From contig NZ_CP097329.1 in NCBI RefSeq assembly GCF_030323025.1, forward strand, positions 651,001 to 715,000: 64,000 nucleotides of DNA. The letters run 5' to 3'. The position numbers and the translations under genes were made by a program. The notes beneath the pieces are model-generated. The model ran no database searches and was not told the origin of the DNA. It worked only from the letters and a program-made list of their open reading frames with translations. The stretch comes from Pseudanabaena mucicola str. Chao 1806. Lineage in GTDB: Bacteria > Cyanobacteriota > Cyanobacteriia > Pseudanabaenales > Pseudanabaenaceae. Below are positions 20,888 through 29,926 of the stretch, one piece after another (position 1 is the first letter of the stretch; each line of letters starts with the position of its first letter).

Positions 20888-21265
20888 TTAATGTGAGTTC
20901 AACACTTGCTCTACTTTGGCTACGAAACTCTTTGCTTGTTCTAAGATCTTTTCTGCTTCTGCTAATGTGCCAGTAAAGTCTGCATCATAGTCGCTCAATT
21001 ATCTAAGGTCGTAGGCATCGCTTAATATTTTTGCCAATTCGGAGGGAAATTGTCCTGTTTTTACAAAATACTGACTGAATAAACGAATTGTACCTTTATG
21101 AGTGGAAGCGTCTAGGTTCTTGGATAGTAGTAAAGCTTTGGCTGCATAATATATAGAATAATAGGAACGCGATAGGCAAGTGCGATAGTGTTCTCTCTCT
21201 AATAAAAGTGATGCTATTTCTAGTTCTTCCAGTGATAAAGAAAGTAGTTTTTCGTGTTCGCTCAT
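20888..21265 (-). pseudogene. HEPN-domain protein (putative toxin) interrupted by an ochre stop
   Basis: The frame opens with MSEHEKLLSLSLEELEIA and contains the HEPN core RSYYSIYYAAKALLLSKN. It stops at TAA (20999-21001) after 88 residues in the middle of the usual DAYDLRQLSDYD-type motif. The same frame then continues for 36 more codons (LSDYDADFTGTLAEAEKI and on) to a second TAA at 20888, restoring the typical length of about 125 aa. A CAA-to-TAA change would explain it. The 4-bp overlap with the MNT gene upstream is the usual HEPN/MNT arrangement. Loss of the C-terminus may inactivate the ribonuclease. Confidence 0.82.
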
Positions 21266-21591
21266 AATTCAATTCCTTCTTTTCTGATGTTTCTTAAAAA
21301 ACTAACATTCCTTTTACTAAAGTCTTCTTCGGTGATGGGGATAATAGAGACTAGTTCATCACGTTCTAGTAATATTTTGACACGCAGGTCGGACATGTAG
21401 GATATTTCTTGAACTTGAGATACTGGGCTTTTGAGTACGGCGAGTAAGTCAATATCTGAATCGGGATTGGCTTCGCCTCTGGCATGTGAACCGAATAGGA
21501 TTAACTTAACAAGGCGATCGCCATAAAGCTCTTGCAACTCCTGCTTGAGTTCGTTAAGTATTGGCTTAATGCTAATTAAACTTGTAGTCAT
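21262..21591 (-). CDS. MNT-type nucleotidyltransferase domain protein (putative antitoxin of HEPN/MNT)
   Basis: This 109-aa minimal nucleotidyltransferase has the active-site motif GSHARGEANPDSDIDLL (GSxARG plus DxD). In characterised HEPN/MNT pairs the MNT partner AMPylates or otherwise silences the HEPN ribonuclease. Its stop overlaps the HEPN start by 4 bp (ATGA type), so the pair is cotranslated. The antitoxin looks intact while its partner is truncated. Confidence 0.87.
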   Translation of the reverse strand: MTTSLISIKPILNELKQELQELYGDRLVKLILFGSHARGEANPDSDIDLLAVLKSPVSQVQEISYMSDLRVKILLERDELVSIIPITEEDFSKRNVSFLRNIRKEGIEL

Positions 21592-21594
21592 TTT

Positions 21595-21864
21595 CTAAGG
21601 AAAGTAACGATAAAATTCTTTGCGGTGTAATGTGCGGATAACTTCTACTGTGTTGCCAGAAATTTCTATGCCAATGCGATAGTCACCGACTCGAATACGA
21701 TAACGGGTTGAATATCCTTGCATAGCTTTTATGTTCGGCAGTTCTTGTAAGTTTTGAGCTTCAGGCAAAGATGTAAAGGCAATTTCAGAGATGCGTTGAT
21801 ATACTGATGAGCCTTTCAGGTTTTTGAGGTCTTTTAAAAATGACTGGCGATACTTTACTTCCAT
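21595..21864 (-). CDS. RelE/ParE-type toxin
   Basis: This 89-aa protein has the fold pattern of RelE/StbE toxins: KYRQSFLKDLKNL at the N-terminus, the central RYRIRVGDYRIGIEI strand pair and the terminal VIRTLHRKEFYRYFP. RelE toxins are ribosome-dependent mRNA interferases, whereas ParE members poison gyrase; sequence alone does not decide. It lies 14 bp after the small upstream gene that is the likely antitoxin and 3 bp before MNT. Confidence 0.85.
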   Translation of the reverse strand: MEVKYRQSFLKDLKNLKGSSVYQRISEIAFTSLPEAQNLQELPNIKAMQGYSTRYRIRVGDYRIGIEISGNTVEVIRTLHRKEFYRYFP

Positions 21865-21878
21865 TTTAGTCTTCCAAT

Positions 21879-22100
21879 TTAATCCTCTAAAAAGGCTAGA
21901 GCTTCGGAACGGGAGTAAAGAGGAGTGTTTTTACCTTCATCCATCGCTTTATTGAGGCAATAATCTTCTATGGCTTCGCTAAGATTTTCTAGAGATATGT
22001 TGTCGGTGGGTAAAAGTTGCCGCCAAATCTCGATGGGAATGACAACTGCGGTGGGCTGTCCTTCTTGGTTGGTTATATACTCAAGGTTTAATAGGGGCAT
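21879..22100 (-). CDS. Putative antitoxin of the RelE-type pair
   Basis: This 73-aa protein precedes the RelE-like toxin by 14 bp. The N-terminal half (EYITNQEGQPTAVVIPIEIW) resembles the DNA-binding strand-helix of Phd/DUF2281-like cyanobacterial antitoxins, and the C-terminal half is acidic, as expected for the toxin-wrapping tail. The size and order antitoxin-toxin support the call; the family is less certain than for the toxin. Confidence 0.75.
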   Translation of the reverse strand: MPLLNLEYITNQEGQPTAVVIPIEIWRQLLPTDNISLENLSEAIEDYCLNKAMDEGKNTPLYSRSEALAFLED

Positions 22101-22215
22101 TACATTTACCTTAGTGAATGTTTTTCACGAAATCTGCTTTCATTGTATCAAAAGTCTTTGTGTTACTCATGCGCTTAACTATTCTCTTAAATCGCATCAA
22201 CTATTTGAGTATTCA

Positions 22216-24296
22216 TTACATTCCTCCTTGCTCAAAGGCTTTGTTAACTCTCTCGATTTGTTTCGGTGCTTCCATTTGCTCGAAAAGTTCTATTGCTTTT
22301 GCTTTATATTCTTCTGCTTGGTCATGTTCTCCCATTGCCTGATATGTTAACCCAAGTTGAAAATATGCTTCTGCAAGATCTGGATTTGCACCTATTTTTT
22401 TAAGAATCTTTATAGCTTCATCATGACAAGATAGTGACTTCTCAAAATCTTTTTTAAACCTTGCAATTGATGCTAATCCGCTTAAAGCATTTGCTTCTAC
22501 TTGTTGATAGTGACTCTCTCGTGCAAAAGTAAGAGCATTGTCATACATTTTAGATGATTTTTCTATATTATCTAAATTTAAATAGGTTTTGCCGAGGAAT
22601 AACCATCTATAGCCCATTGCCCATTTACTATGATCGAGCGGATTTTTTTCGGGATCTACTTTACTTGCAAAATCAATAGACTTGTTTTTAAAACCCAATA
22701 CAGAATTTAAAATGCTTAAGCAGTAGTATGATCCAGTAGCGTAGTAATCATAATCCGTAACTTCTGATGTTTCTATGCACTTTTCAAAATTTGCTACCGC
22801 TAGTTCAATTTCCCAGAATTCAATTTGACACAATCCAATATTAAAAAATGAAACAGCTATAAGGCTTAGAAGGTTAAATTTAATAGCTATTGTTTGACAT
22901 CTTTTGTGTGAATCTATTGCTTGACTGATATCACCAATTAACCAGCAAACATCACCTAAAATATTATACAATCTACTAAGACTAGGTTCATCGGGAAGGT
23001 ATTCAATTACTTCATTAATACAGTCTTTCAGAAGTGCTAATATTCCAAAGCCATACATTGAAGTTCCGAGATATGTCTGATGTTCCAAATAGCTTTTTTT
23101 CTCTGTAACGATTACATCTGCTGCTAGTTGATATTTGTTTACAGCAATATAGTGATGATAGGCTTCAAAAGCTTTTAAAGCATCGTCATAACTTTTTATA
23201 TGGTCTATCTTATTAAAAAGCTCAGCAGCATTTATATTGGCTAATTCAAAATCTATTCTACTTTTTAATAGACGTAATTTTGCAGCATCTCGAACAGCAG
23301 GATGCAAATTATATTCGCCTTTAACTTCAATCAGAGAAGTCTTACTTAAATAATCCACAACCCAAACTTGTCGAGATTCAGGCACATCCCATAACAAACA
23401 AATCAACCCCTCAAAAGGAACCGTTTTTACATCCTGATAGCGATAGCAACCCATCCGACAGAGCAACTTATAAGCATCAGGTTGATTGTCTCGCAACCAA
23501 TCCATCTCCACCGAAATCAAAGTTTCTAATTCTGAATCTGCGAGCAAAGCATCCTTGTATCGATTCCAATAGGCTCCAATATTGCCATCAAAACGGTTTT
23601 TAATCGCACCATGCAGAATATCCATTACCTTCGCATTCCCGTTATATGCATCACGCATCTGCAATAGCGCCTTCAAATCTCCCCCATTCTCGCAATCATG
23701 GAAATATTGTCGCCATGCCGTAATGTCTAGCCACTCCAGTGAATACTCATTTACCTTCGCTCGTGGTGCAATCAGCGATCGCCGACTGGTGATCAGCGTA
23801 AACGAAAAGACATCGCGATCGCCCAACACCGCTAACAAAGCATCATAGCCGCGCAAATTCTCCCGAAAGCGATAATTCTCATCCAGCGCAGGTTCGAGAT
23901 TATCGAGCAGTACTCCAATAGGATTTGCCCGATCCGCTAACTTCTCTCGCAAAATATCCAAATTAATCCCAAAATCTCGACTAGGCTCCTCATCAAGATC
24001 CTTTCGCAAGATTTGCGACACCTTCTCTTCCGCAGGCGTAACGTTCCCCGACTCCAAACCCATCTCTATCCGAATCACTTTTTTAAACTGCGTCTGCAAA
24101 AACTCCCGCGCTAATGTTGATTTGCCTACACCCGCCCCAGCCTTAATTAAGACGATCTTGGCTTGTCTGCTGAGGTTTGTGAGATTAGTGAGATCGCGAT
24201 CGCGTCCTATAAAGTCAAGGGGTGTTAATTCTGGGATTGGTTCGGGAGTATGGATATTTTGGGGATTAGTGGGGGTTGGGGGCTCTGTACTAATGC
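22216..24296 (-). CDS. NB-ARC (STAND) ATPase with C-terminal TPR repeats, frameshifted from its N-terminal domain
   Basis: The P-loop GAGVGKSTLA is encoded at about 24120-24145, upstream of the first ATG (24099). Reading back from it, the frame stays open to about 24297 without an ATG, GTG or TTG start. Further features are FIGRDRDL before the P-loop, a Walker B-like GVLLDNLEP, LITSRRS, a winged-helix-like region, and about six TPRs over the last 300 residues. STAND ATPases are ligand-triggered switches, some in phage defence. It joins naturally to the open frame at 24225-24695 by a one-base shift near the run CCCCCAACCCCC. It may be a pseudogene, a programmed shift or a sequencing error. Confidence 0.78.
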
Positions 24297-24695
24297 TTTA
24301 GATTTTTCATCGATTAGCGATCCGTCTAAGGAGTTTTTCTGCTTTCGATAACTTGCTAAGACGAATTTGGCATTTTTATAGGTAACTGTATTACTTGGCT
24401 CTTGAGTCAAATTTTCTATAAGCCGATACAAATTAGAAAATGCTGGTCTAAGACTACTTTCTTGGATACCTAATAGTGTAGCGACTTTTTTTGGACTAAA
24501 ACTTAATAAAATTGCCTTCAGATTTCTCTTTTGGTGACGCGCCAAATGTTCAATCTTTTCAAGATCACTAACTAACCTGTCAAAATCCCATTCATCATAG
24601 GCTTTGTCAAAAAAATCATCATTATTTTGTTGTGATGAACGATCCATATAACTAACTAATTTAGTATTTCCACTAACGTATTGTTCTACTTTCAC
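24225..24695 (-). CDS. N-terminal helical domain of the NB-ARC/TPR protein (separate frame)
   Basis: This 156-aa open frame ends in a Pro-rich stretch that overlaps the NB-ARC frame by about 70 bp. Its central part (FSPKKVATLLGIQESSLRPA and the following NLYRLIENLT) resembles the helix-turn-helix-like N-terminal domain found fused to NB-ARC or TPR modules in cyanobacterial STAND proteins. The overlap region is linker-like in both frames, which fits one ancestral protein of about 825 aa broken by an indel. Alone it would be a small helical protein. Confidence 0.65.
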   Translation of the reverse strand: MKVEQYVSGNTKLVSYMDRSSQQNNDDFFDKAYDEWDFDRLVSDLEKIEHLARHQKRNLKAILLSFSPKKVATLLGIQESSLRPAFSNLYRLIENLTQEPSNTVTYKNAKFVLASYRKQKNSLDGSLIDEKSKALVQSPQPPLIPKISILPNQSQN

Positions 24696-24847
24696 TAACA
24701 GGTGAGTCTTACATTATCACTAATTGAGTAGGACGCGAAATAAATGATGTTGTGCAAATCTATACCTACGCTCCAAACACTAAATCAAAAGTTTGAGCCA
24801 AACACCAAATAGCAATAAGTACATCAATAGCTAGGAGATTGTAAAAA

Positions 24848-25252
24848 ATGAACCTTTCAAAAATTATTTCTGGTGCTTCTGGTGGAGCGATCGCTCTATC
24901 TGTCTTGACCTTTTCTGGCTCTATTCTAGGCTCCACCACATTTGTTCCCTCAGCAGAGGCTAACGTTCTTTGTAACTGTGTTCTTTACGCTAAGCAGCAA
25001 GTTCCTTCCTTGCCAAATGGCTTATGGACTCTACAAGACAAAATCCGTATCATTAACAGCCGACAACCATCTGTTGGTGCTGTTGCCATTATTGACAATA
25101 AAGTTAATAGATGGGGACATGTTGCCGTTGTTAGAAAGATTAACCCTAACGGCACTATCACAATTCAGGAAAGTAATTGGGGTGGCTGTGGTATTCGTTT
25201 TCGTACCAATACGCCAGCTAGACTCAACATTCTTGGCTACTTTAAGCCTTAA
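24848..25252 (+). CDS. Secreted CHAP-domain protein (putative peptidoglycan hydrolase)
   Basis: This 134-aa protein has a signal peptide (about 1-38, ending PSAEA). The mature part is almost only a CHAP domain: catalytic Cys in LCNCVLYAKQ, His in RWGHVAVVRKI and a polar residue in IQESNWGG. CHAP enzymes are cysteine amidases or endopeptidases acting on cell-wall peptides. AGGAGATTG precedes the ATG at suitable distance. It is oriented opposite to the toxin-antitoxin run. Confidence 0.85.
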   Translation: MNLSKIISGASGGAIALSVLTFSGSILGSTTFVPSAEANVLCNCVLYAKQQVPSLPNGLWTLQDKIRIINSRQPSVGAVAIIDNKVNRWGHVAVVRKINPNGTITIQESNWGGCGIRFRTNTPARLNILGYFKP

Positions 25253-25462
25253 TTGAAAGCTGATTTTCCTTCAAGGCGATCACCTATTATGTCCTCATAA
25301 TAGCGATCGCTATCTACTTTATAAGAATTTTTAAACTTAGTCATTACTTGTAGCCATGCGAAAAAGAAAAATTGGAATTTCTTTATCTGAGATCTTGCAC
25401 CATTCTAAAAAGGGGTTGCAAAAAGACGAGAGATGTGAAAAAAAGGGCGTAGTACTAATTTA

Positions 25463-26465
25463 ACGTGAGTTCGACGGAGTAGACAAAAGCAAAAGAAAAG
25501 CTGAGACTAGGTTTGAAGAACTAAAAGCCTCAGCAATATGGACAATATCGTATCGCACTTGGATATCACCCAAATCTTCTGTGAAGTCGATGATTTCTGC
25601 CAAAGTTTTGAAAAACACTGGCAAGAGCAACCAATGTTACCGTCAATGATAGGAGAAAGGAAAAGCCAGTCACGAATGAGACTAAGTGAAGTGATGACCA
25701 TCGTGATTGGCTTTCATGGGTCAGGATACAAGACATTCAAAGAGTTCTACACGATGACCGTATTACCATTTTGGCGAAAGGCTTTCCCACACTTGGTAAG
25801 TTATACAAGATTTGTGGAGTTAATGCCATGGACATTGATGTTGTTATGTTGCTTCCTGCATACACGCAAAGGGGAAGTGACAGGTATATCGTTCATTGAC
25901 TCAACCCCAATCGATGTCTGTGTAAACTGTCGCGCCCATGCCCACAAAGTATTCAAAGGAATGGTCAATTGGGGTAAAAACTCCGTTGGTTGGCACTTTG
26001 GTTTCAAACTCCATGTGATTGTCAATGACAAGGGAGAATTGCTAGCTTTTAAACTTACTCCCGCCAATGTCGATGATCGTGAACCTGTACCTGACATGAC
26101 TCAGGATCTATTTGGAAAGCTATTTGGCGACCGTGGTTATATCTCCCAAAAACTATTTGAGCAGTTGTATCAGCAAGGGTTAGAACTGATTACCAAGCGT
26201 AAGAAAAAAATGAAAAACTGTCTAGTCAAGCTAATCGATAAGATTTTGCTCCGCAAACGAGCAATTATTGAGGCGGTCAATGACCAACTGAAAAACATTT
26301 CTCAGATTGAGCATTCAAGACATCGCAGCTTTTTCAATTTCCTAGTTAACCTTTTGGCTGGGTTAGTTGCTTATTCCTATCGCGAGACTAAACCTGCTTT
26401 GGATCTTCAAGTCAAAGGCTTGCCTGCTCTACCTCCTGCTTGCTTTTAGTTCGTCGAACTCACGT
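25463..26465 (+). mobile_element. IS982-family insertion sequence, 1003 bp
   Basis: Perfect 14-bp inverted ends ACGTGAGTTCGACG. A perfect 7-bp target duplication TAATTTA lies at 25456-25462 and 26466-26472. It sits inside the IS4-like element, upstream of that transposase gene. Confidence 0.93.
25538..26449 (+). CDS. IS982-family transposase
   Basis: A full-length 303-aa DDE transposase. The catalytic residues fall in SFIDSTPIDVC (Asp), LFGDRGYIS (Asp) and KRAIIEAVNDQLKN (Glu), followed by IEHSRHRS, a hallmark of IS982 enzymes. No lesion is visible and both element ends are intact, so it may be recently active. Confidence 0.93.
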   Translation: MDNIVSHLDITQIFCEVDDFCQSFEKHWQEQPMLPSMIGERKSQSRMRLSEVMTIVIGFHGSGYKTFKEFYTMTVLPFWRKAFPHLVSYTRFVELMPWTLMLLCCFLHTRKGEVTGISFIDSTPIDVCVNCRAHAHKVFKGMVNWGKNSVGWHFGFKLHVIVNDKGELLAFKLTPANVDDREPVPDMTQDLFGKLFGDRGYISQKLFEQLYQQGLELITKRKKKMKNCLVKLIDKILLRKRAIIEAVNDQLKNISQIEHSRHRSFFNFLVNLLAGLVAYSYRETKPALDLQVKGLPALPPACF

Positions 26466-26481
26466 TAATTTAAATAACGAT

Positions 26482-27624
26482 ATGGAAAGCATCGTTAAGC
26501 ACGCCCAAAGGTTAGTTTATAGCCTTCTGAGCTTTATGCCTAGTGTGTATCAAAAAGCCAGTCTGAATGCGATATTGGGACTATTTCTCGAAGCGCAGGG
26601 ACATCCTTTACCTCAACATACGCAAGTAAAATCAGCCAGTTCGTTAAGTCGGTTTCTAAATCACTATAACTGGTCTACGCGGTCAGTGATTCGGATAACC
26701 CGTCAGATCATCTTAGAGCAAATCGCTCAGCATCGACCATACAAAGGGAGTCCATTGAAGATCTTGATTGACTTGACCACATTGACAAAATGCGGCAAGT
26801 TTTTGCATCTAAATACCTCGACGGCTGACGGCTCAGCCCCATGGGTAAGGATGCTCAACGGTAAGCGAGGACTTCATCTAGTCTTACTTTATCTAGTCTA
26901 CGGTGAGTGGCGAATACCATGGAGTTTTAGAGTGTGGCGCGGCAAGGGATATGCGAGTCCATCAGACTTAGCTTGTAAATTGTTGGGAACAGTGCCAAAG
27001 CGATTAACCCAAGGCAGGAAAGTAATTGTTCTTGCTGATACTGAGTTTTGCACAGTCAAGTTTTTAAATACAGTCCGAGCAAAGGCTTGGCGAGTTGTTG
27101 TGGGCATACGCTGCAATCGTAAGCTTCAAGATGGGCGTTCGGTCAAACAACTTTATCGTCATGGCAAACGGGGGCAACAAGTTTTACTCGAAGGGCTAAG
27201 TACCACATTTACCATCTCTTGGTTCTGGCTCAAAAGAGCTGATAGCAAACGAGAGTTACGCTTTGTGATTTCTTCTCATCCTTATTCGGGTGCTTATCTG
27301 GTGATGTTGGGTCGTAAGCGTTGGGCGATTGAGGGATTTTTCAAAACCATTAAACATCGCTTTGGTTTACATTGTTTTGGGCAGTCTACAAAACTTGGAG
27401 TTTTTCGTTGGCTAATTCTATCTCTGATTGCTTATCTTTTGGCTCACTGGAGTACTCAATGGTCGCCACCTCCTGTCTTGGACTGGAAGGCTGCCTCTGA
27501 TTTGACACTTTCTGTTTTATTCCCTTCTGTCCTTTGGTTAAAACTCCTCCGATACATCCGAATTAATGCTGATATTGCTGCTCGTTATGGTTTTAAAATT
27601 GTTCTCAAACCCATTCCTACTTAA
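26482..27624 (+). CDS. IS4-superfamily transposase (DDE_Tnp_1 type)
   Basis: About 380 aa from the ATG at 26482; a longer frame from 26440 starts within IS982 sequence and is artefactual. The catalytic triad is seen in KILIDLTTLTK (Asp), IVLADTEFC (Asp) and RWAIEGFFKTIKHRFGL (Glu in the YREK-like region). The 4-bp duplication would fit IS701-like members better than classical IS4. The IS982 insertion lies just upstream and has probably removed its native promoter context. Confidence 0.85.
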   Translation: MESIVKHAQRLVYSLLSFMPSVYQKASLNAILGLFLEAQGHPLPQHTQVKSASSLSRFLNHYNWSTRSVIRITRQIILEQIAQHRPYKGSPLKILIDLTTLTKCGKFLHLNTSTADGSAPWVRMLNGKRGLHLVLLYLVYGEWRIPWSFRVWRGKGYASPSDLACKLLGTVPKRLTQGRKVIVLADTEFCTVKFLNTVRAKAWRVVVGIRCNRKLQDGRSVKQLYRHGKRGQQVLLEGLSTTFTISWFWLKRADSKRELRFVISSHPYSGAYLVMLGRKRWAIEGFFKTIKHRFGLHCFGQSTKLGVFRWLILSLIAYLLAHWSTQWSPPPVLDWKAASDLTLSVLFPSVLWLKLLRYIRINADIAARYGFKIVLKPIPT

Positions 27625-28171
27625 AGCTTTTGGGAATGGTGCAAGATCTCAGGTATCTTTACTTTTGTTTGGCGTTCCAATTAGTTCAGCGATCTCCCAA
27701 GATGCTCCTGTAAACCTAAACACTAACTCATCTGCACTTACTGGAACTACTCCTGCAACAACTTCTTTTGAAAATAACGGCAGTGGAATTCAGCAAATTA
27801 ACGGTAACAACTTTAGCGGTACTTTAACCACACCAACTTGTACAAGCCGTGTCTGTCCTTTTGCGATTGGGCGTATAACTCCTAATGGGTCAGAACTAAT
27901 ACTTGGCATCATCGCTAACTTAGGAGGTTCGGCTGATGAAGATCGTGCAGCAGCCGAGAAATTAAGGGTTGAGATGGAGAGAGCAAAAAATACTAACGAC
28001 TATAAACTGCAACTTCTAGATAAGCTCGCTACTGCGATTGATAGCGGTAACTCAGTAAGAATTAGAGCGATCGCGATCGCGCCATTGGAAGGGTACAAAG
28101 ATTTTCGAGAATATCTCAAGGCTTTACTTAACGAGAATAGCTAAATTTTATGGGAGCATCCCAAGTTTGCG

Positions 28172-28599
28172 CTAAGTATTTATAATTAGGGAAGGAGAAT
28201 TATTAAGAAAAGCAGTACGCAAGCGTAAGATCTTGGGAACATTACGTTGACTCCAAGAAGCACCAGCCAGTTTGACCCTGAAGCCAATTTGCTTAATCGT
28301 CGATTCCACCTTGCCCGAACCAATCGGTAAGCCCAGTTGTTGATAGAGTTGATAATCAGGTAAACGCTAGCGATGCTTCCGCAAGTAATTTTGAAAACAT
28401 TGGGATTGATGTTGTTTGATGGGAGACAAAAAACGCAAAGCTGACTCAACAGCACCATGCCAGAGCAAATGTTCCACCCATTTTTGCATTGATGGTAACA
28501 TTTGCACCTTATGCAGATTTTCTACTAAATGAAACCAATCCAAAACTTCACGCCTAATTGATACAAGACTGCCACCAAAGTTGGGTATTGAGACTGAAT
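28172..28599 (-). pseudogene. ISKra4-family transposase, C-terminal remnant with internal stop
   Basis: On the minus strand, a frame entering from the IS256-B border reads REVLDWFHLVENLHKV and, after an in-frame TAG (in the context KHR-stop-RLPDY), GLPIGSGKVESTIKQIGFRV and AGASW, the diagnostic ISKra4 C-terminal block. It stops at 28172. The 5' part is lost at the IS256 junction. Confidence 0.82.
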
Positions 28600-29926
28600 G
28601 AGAGTGTAAATTAAAGTGTGTAAAGTCTGGGATATATATAGAGAGATGATCAAGACACACAATTACCAACAATAAAACCGATGAATATCCGCAAAGAATT
28701 GCTAGATGAATTGCTGCAAGAATGTAAAACACCACCCGACCTATTCGGAGAAGGAGGAATCCTGAAACAACTAACCACCGCACTGGTGGAACGAGCATTA
28801 GAAGCAGAATTATCAACGCATCTAGGGTACAAGAAGCACGAATCCAGACCAGAAGGACAAAGCAACAGTCGTAACGGCTATAGCCAGAAAAAAGTCCAAG
28901 GCGACCTTGGCATAGCCGAAATTGCAGTACCACGCGATCGCCAAGGCGAGTTTGAACCACAGATGGTAAAGAAAGGGCAAAGCCGCTTGTCAGGACTAGA
29001 TGAAAAGATTGTTGCCCTGTATGCGCGAGGTATGAGTGTCAGGGATATCCAAGGACAGTTGCAAGAAATGTATGGTGTCGAGGTATCACCAGCCCTCATT
29101 TCCAATGTTACCGATGCCGTAATTGATGAGGTGAAACAATGGCAAAACCGTCCCCTTGATGCGGTTTATCCGATTGTATTTCTGGACTGTCTAGTCATCA
29201 AAGTCCGAGACAATGGTCGAGTGATTAACAAGTCCCTGTACTTTGCCTTGGCGGTAAACATGGACGGATACAAGGAATTATTGGGTATGTGGATTTCCCC
29301 TAATGAGGGTGCAAAATTCTGGTTATCGGTACTCACCGAAATTCGTAACCGTGGGGTCAAAGATATTTTGATTGCTTGCGTTGACGGTTTGACTGGTTTT
29401 CCCAATGCTATCGAAACGGTATTTCCTAAAACGCAGGTGCAGTTGTGCATTGTCCACATGGTCAGAAACTCGGTTGCTTTTGTACCTTGGCAACAGCGTA
29501 AGCAGGTTTGTGCCGATCTCAAGGCGATTTATGCGGCGACGACGGAATCGGAGGCGGAGTTTAACCTTGAACTCTTTGCTGAAAAATGGGACAAACTATA
29601 TCCCTCGATCTCCAAATCTTGGCGCAGTCATTGGGCGAACATTATCCCCTTCTTTGCGTTTCCTCTTGAGATTCGCAAAGCAATTTATACGACTAATGCG
29701 ATTGAGTCGATGAATAGCAGTTTGCGGAAGGTGATTAAGTCTCAGCAGATTTTCCCCTCAGATGAGGCTGCTTTCAAGCTAGTTTACTTGGCTATGCGGA
29801 ATATTTCTAAGAAATGGACTATGCCCATTCGCGATTGGAAACCTGCTCTCAATCGCTTTGCGATCCTCGAAGAGGATCGTCTCCATCTCTAGCTTCTAGA
29901 CTTTACACATTTTACTTGACAGTCTC
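28600..29926 (+). mobile_element. IS256-family insertion sequence, copy B
   Basis: 1327 bp, identical in length to copy A and in the same orientation, with the same imperfect inverted ends (GAGAGTGTAAATT and, inverted, GAGACTGTCAAGT). No target duplication: the left flank ends GACTGAAT and the right flank starts CTTTGGGC. Confidence 0.88.
28681..29892 (+). CDS. IS256-family transposase (Transposase_mut), copy B
   Basis: 403 aa, intact, with the same catalytic blocks as copy A ([37 protein letters not shown]). Base differences from copy A are concentrated at about 29000-29220 and near the 3' end, while 29300-29700 is almost identical. This mosaic pattern suggests gene conversion or recombination between the copies. 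Confidence 0.93.
   Translation: MNIRKELLDELLQECKTPPDLFGEGGILKQLTTALVERALEAELSTHLGYKKHESRPEGQSNSRNGYSQKKVQGDLGIAEIAVPRDRQGEFEPQMVKKGQSRLSGLDEKIVALYARGMSVRDIQGQLQEMYGVEVSPALISNVTDAVIDEVKQWQNRPLDAVYPIVFLDCLVIKVRDNGRVINKSLYFALAVNMDGYKELLGMWISPNEGAKFWLSVLTEIRNRGVKDILIACVDGLTGFPNAIETVFPKTQVQLCIVHMVRNSVAFVPWQQRKQVCADLKAIYAATTESEAEFNLELFAEKWDKLYPSISKSWRSHWANIIPFFAFPLEIRKAIYTTNAIESMNSSLRKVIKSQQIFPSDEAAFKLVYLAMRNISKKWTMPIRDWKPALNRFAILEEDRLHL

Larger units (their letters stand above)
25384..27655 (+). mobile_element. IS4-superfamily insertion sequence, itself interrupted by IS982
   Basis: The inverted ends are TATCTGAGATCTTGCACCAT at left and TACCTGAGATCTTGCACCAT (reverse complement) at right. They are flanked by a 4-bp duplication TCTT (25380-25383 and 27656-27659). 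Without the IS982 and its duplication the element is about 1262 bp. Confidence 0.87.
25356..28144 (+). pseudogene. Secreted protein gene split by an IS4-like element inside its signal peptide
   Basis: The exon-like pieces are 25356-25383 and 27656-28144. Removing the insertion and one TCTT duplication gives, in frame, MRKRKIGISLLLFGVPISSA followed by ISQDAPVNLN, a proper signal peptide. The rest is a 170-residue Thr/Asn-rich secreted protein with a charged helical segment (ADEDRAAAEKLRVEMERA) near the C-terminus. I recognise no family. An ORF reading into it from the transposase end begins at 27566 but its first 30 residues are IS sequence. Confidence 0.82.

Noticed and set aside
24225-24300. 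Programmed ribosomal frameshift in the NB-ARC gene as an established fact
   Set aside because: No canonical slippery heptamer with a downstream pseudoknot was recognised; decay or a tract-length error is equally likely, so it is kept only as a hypothesis.
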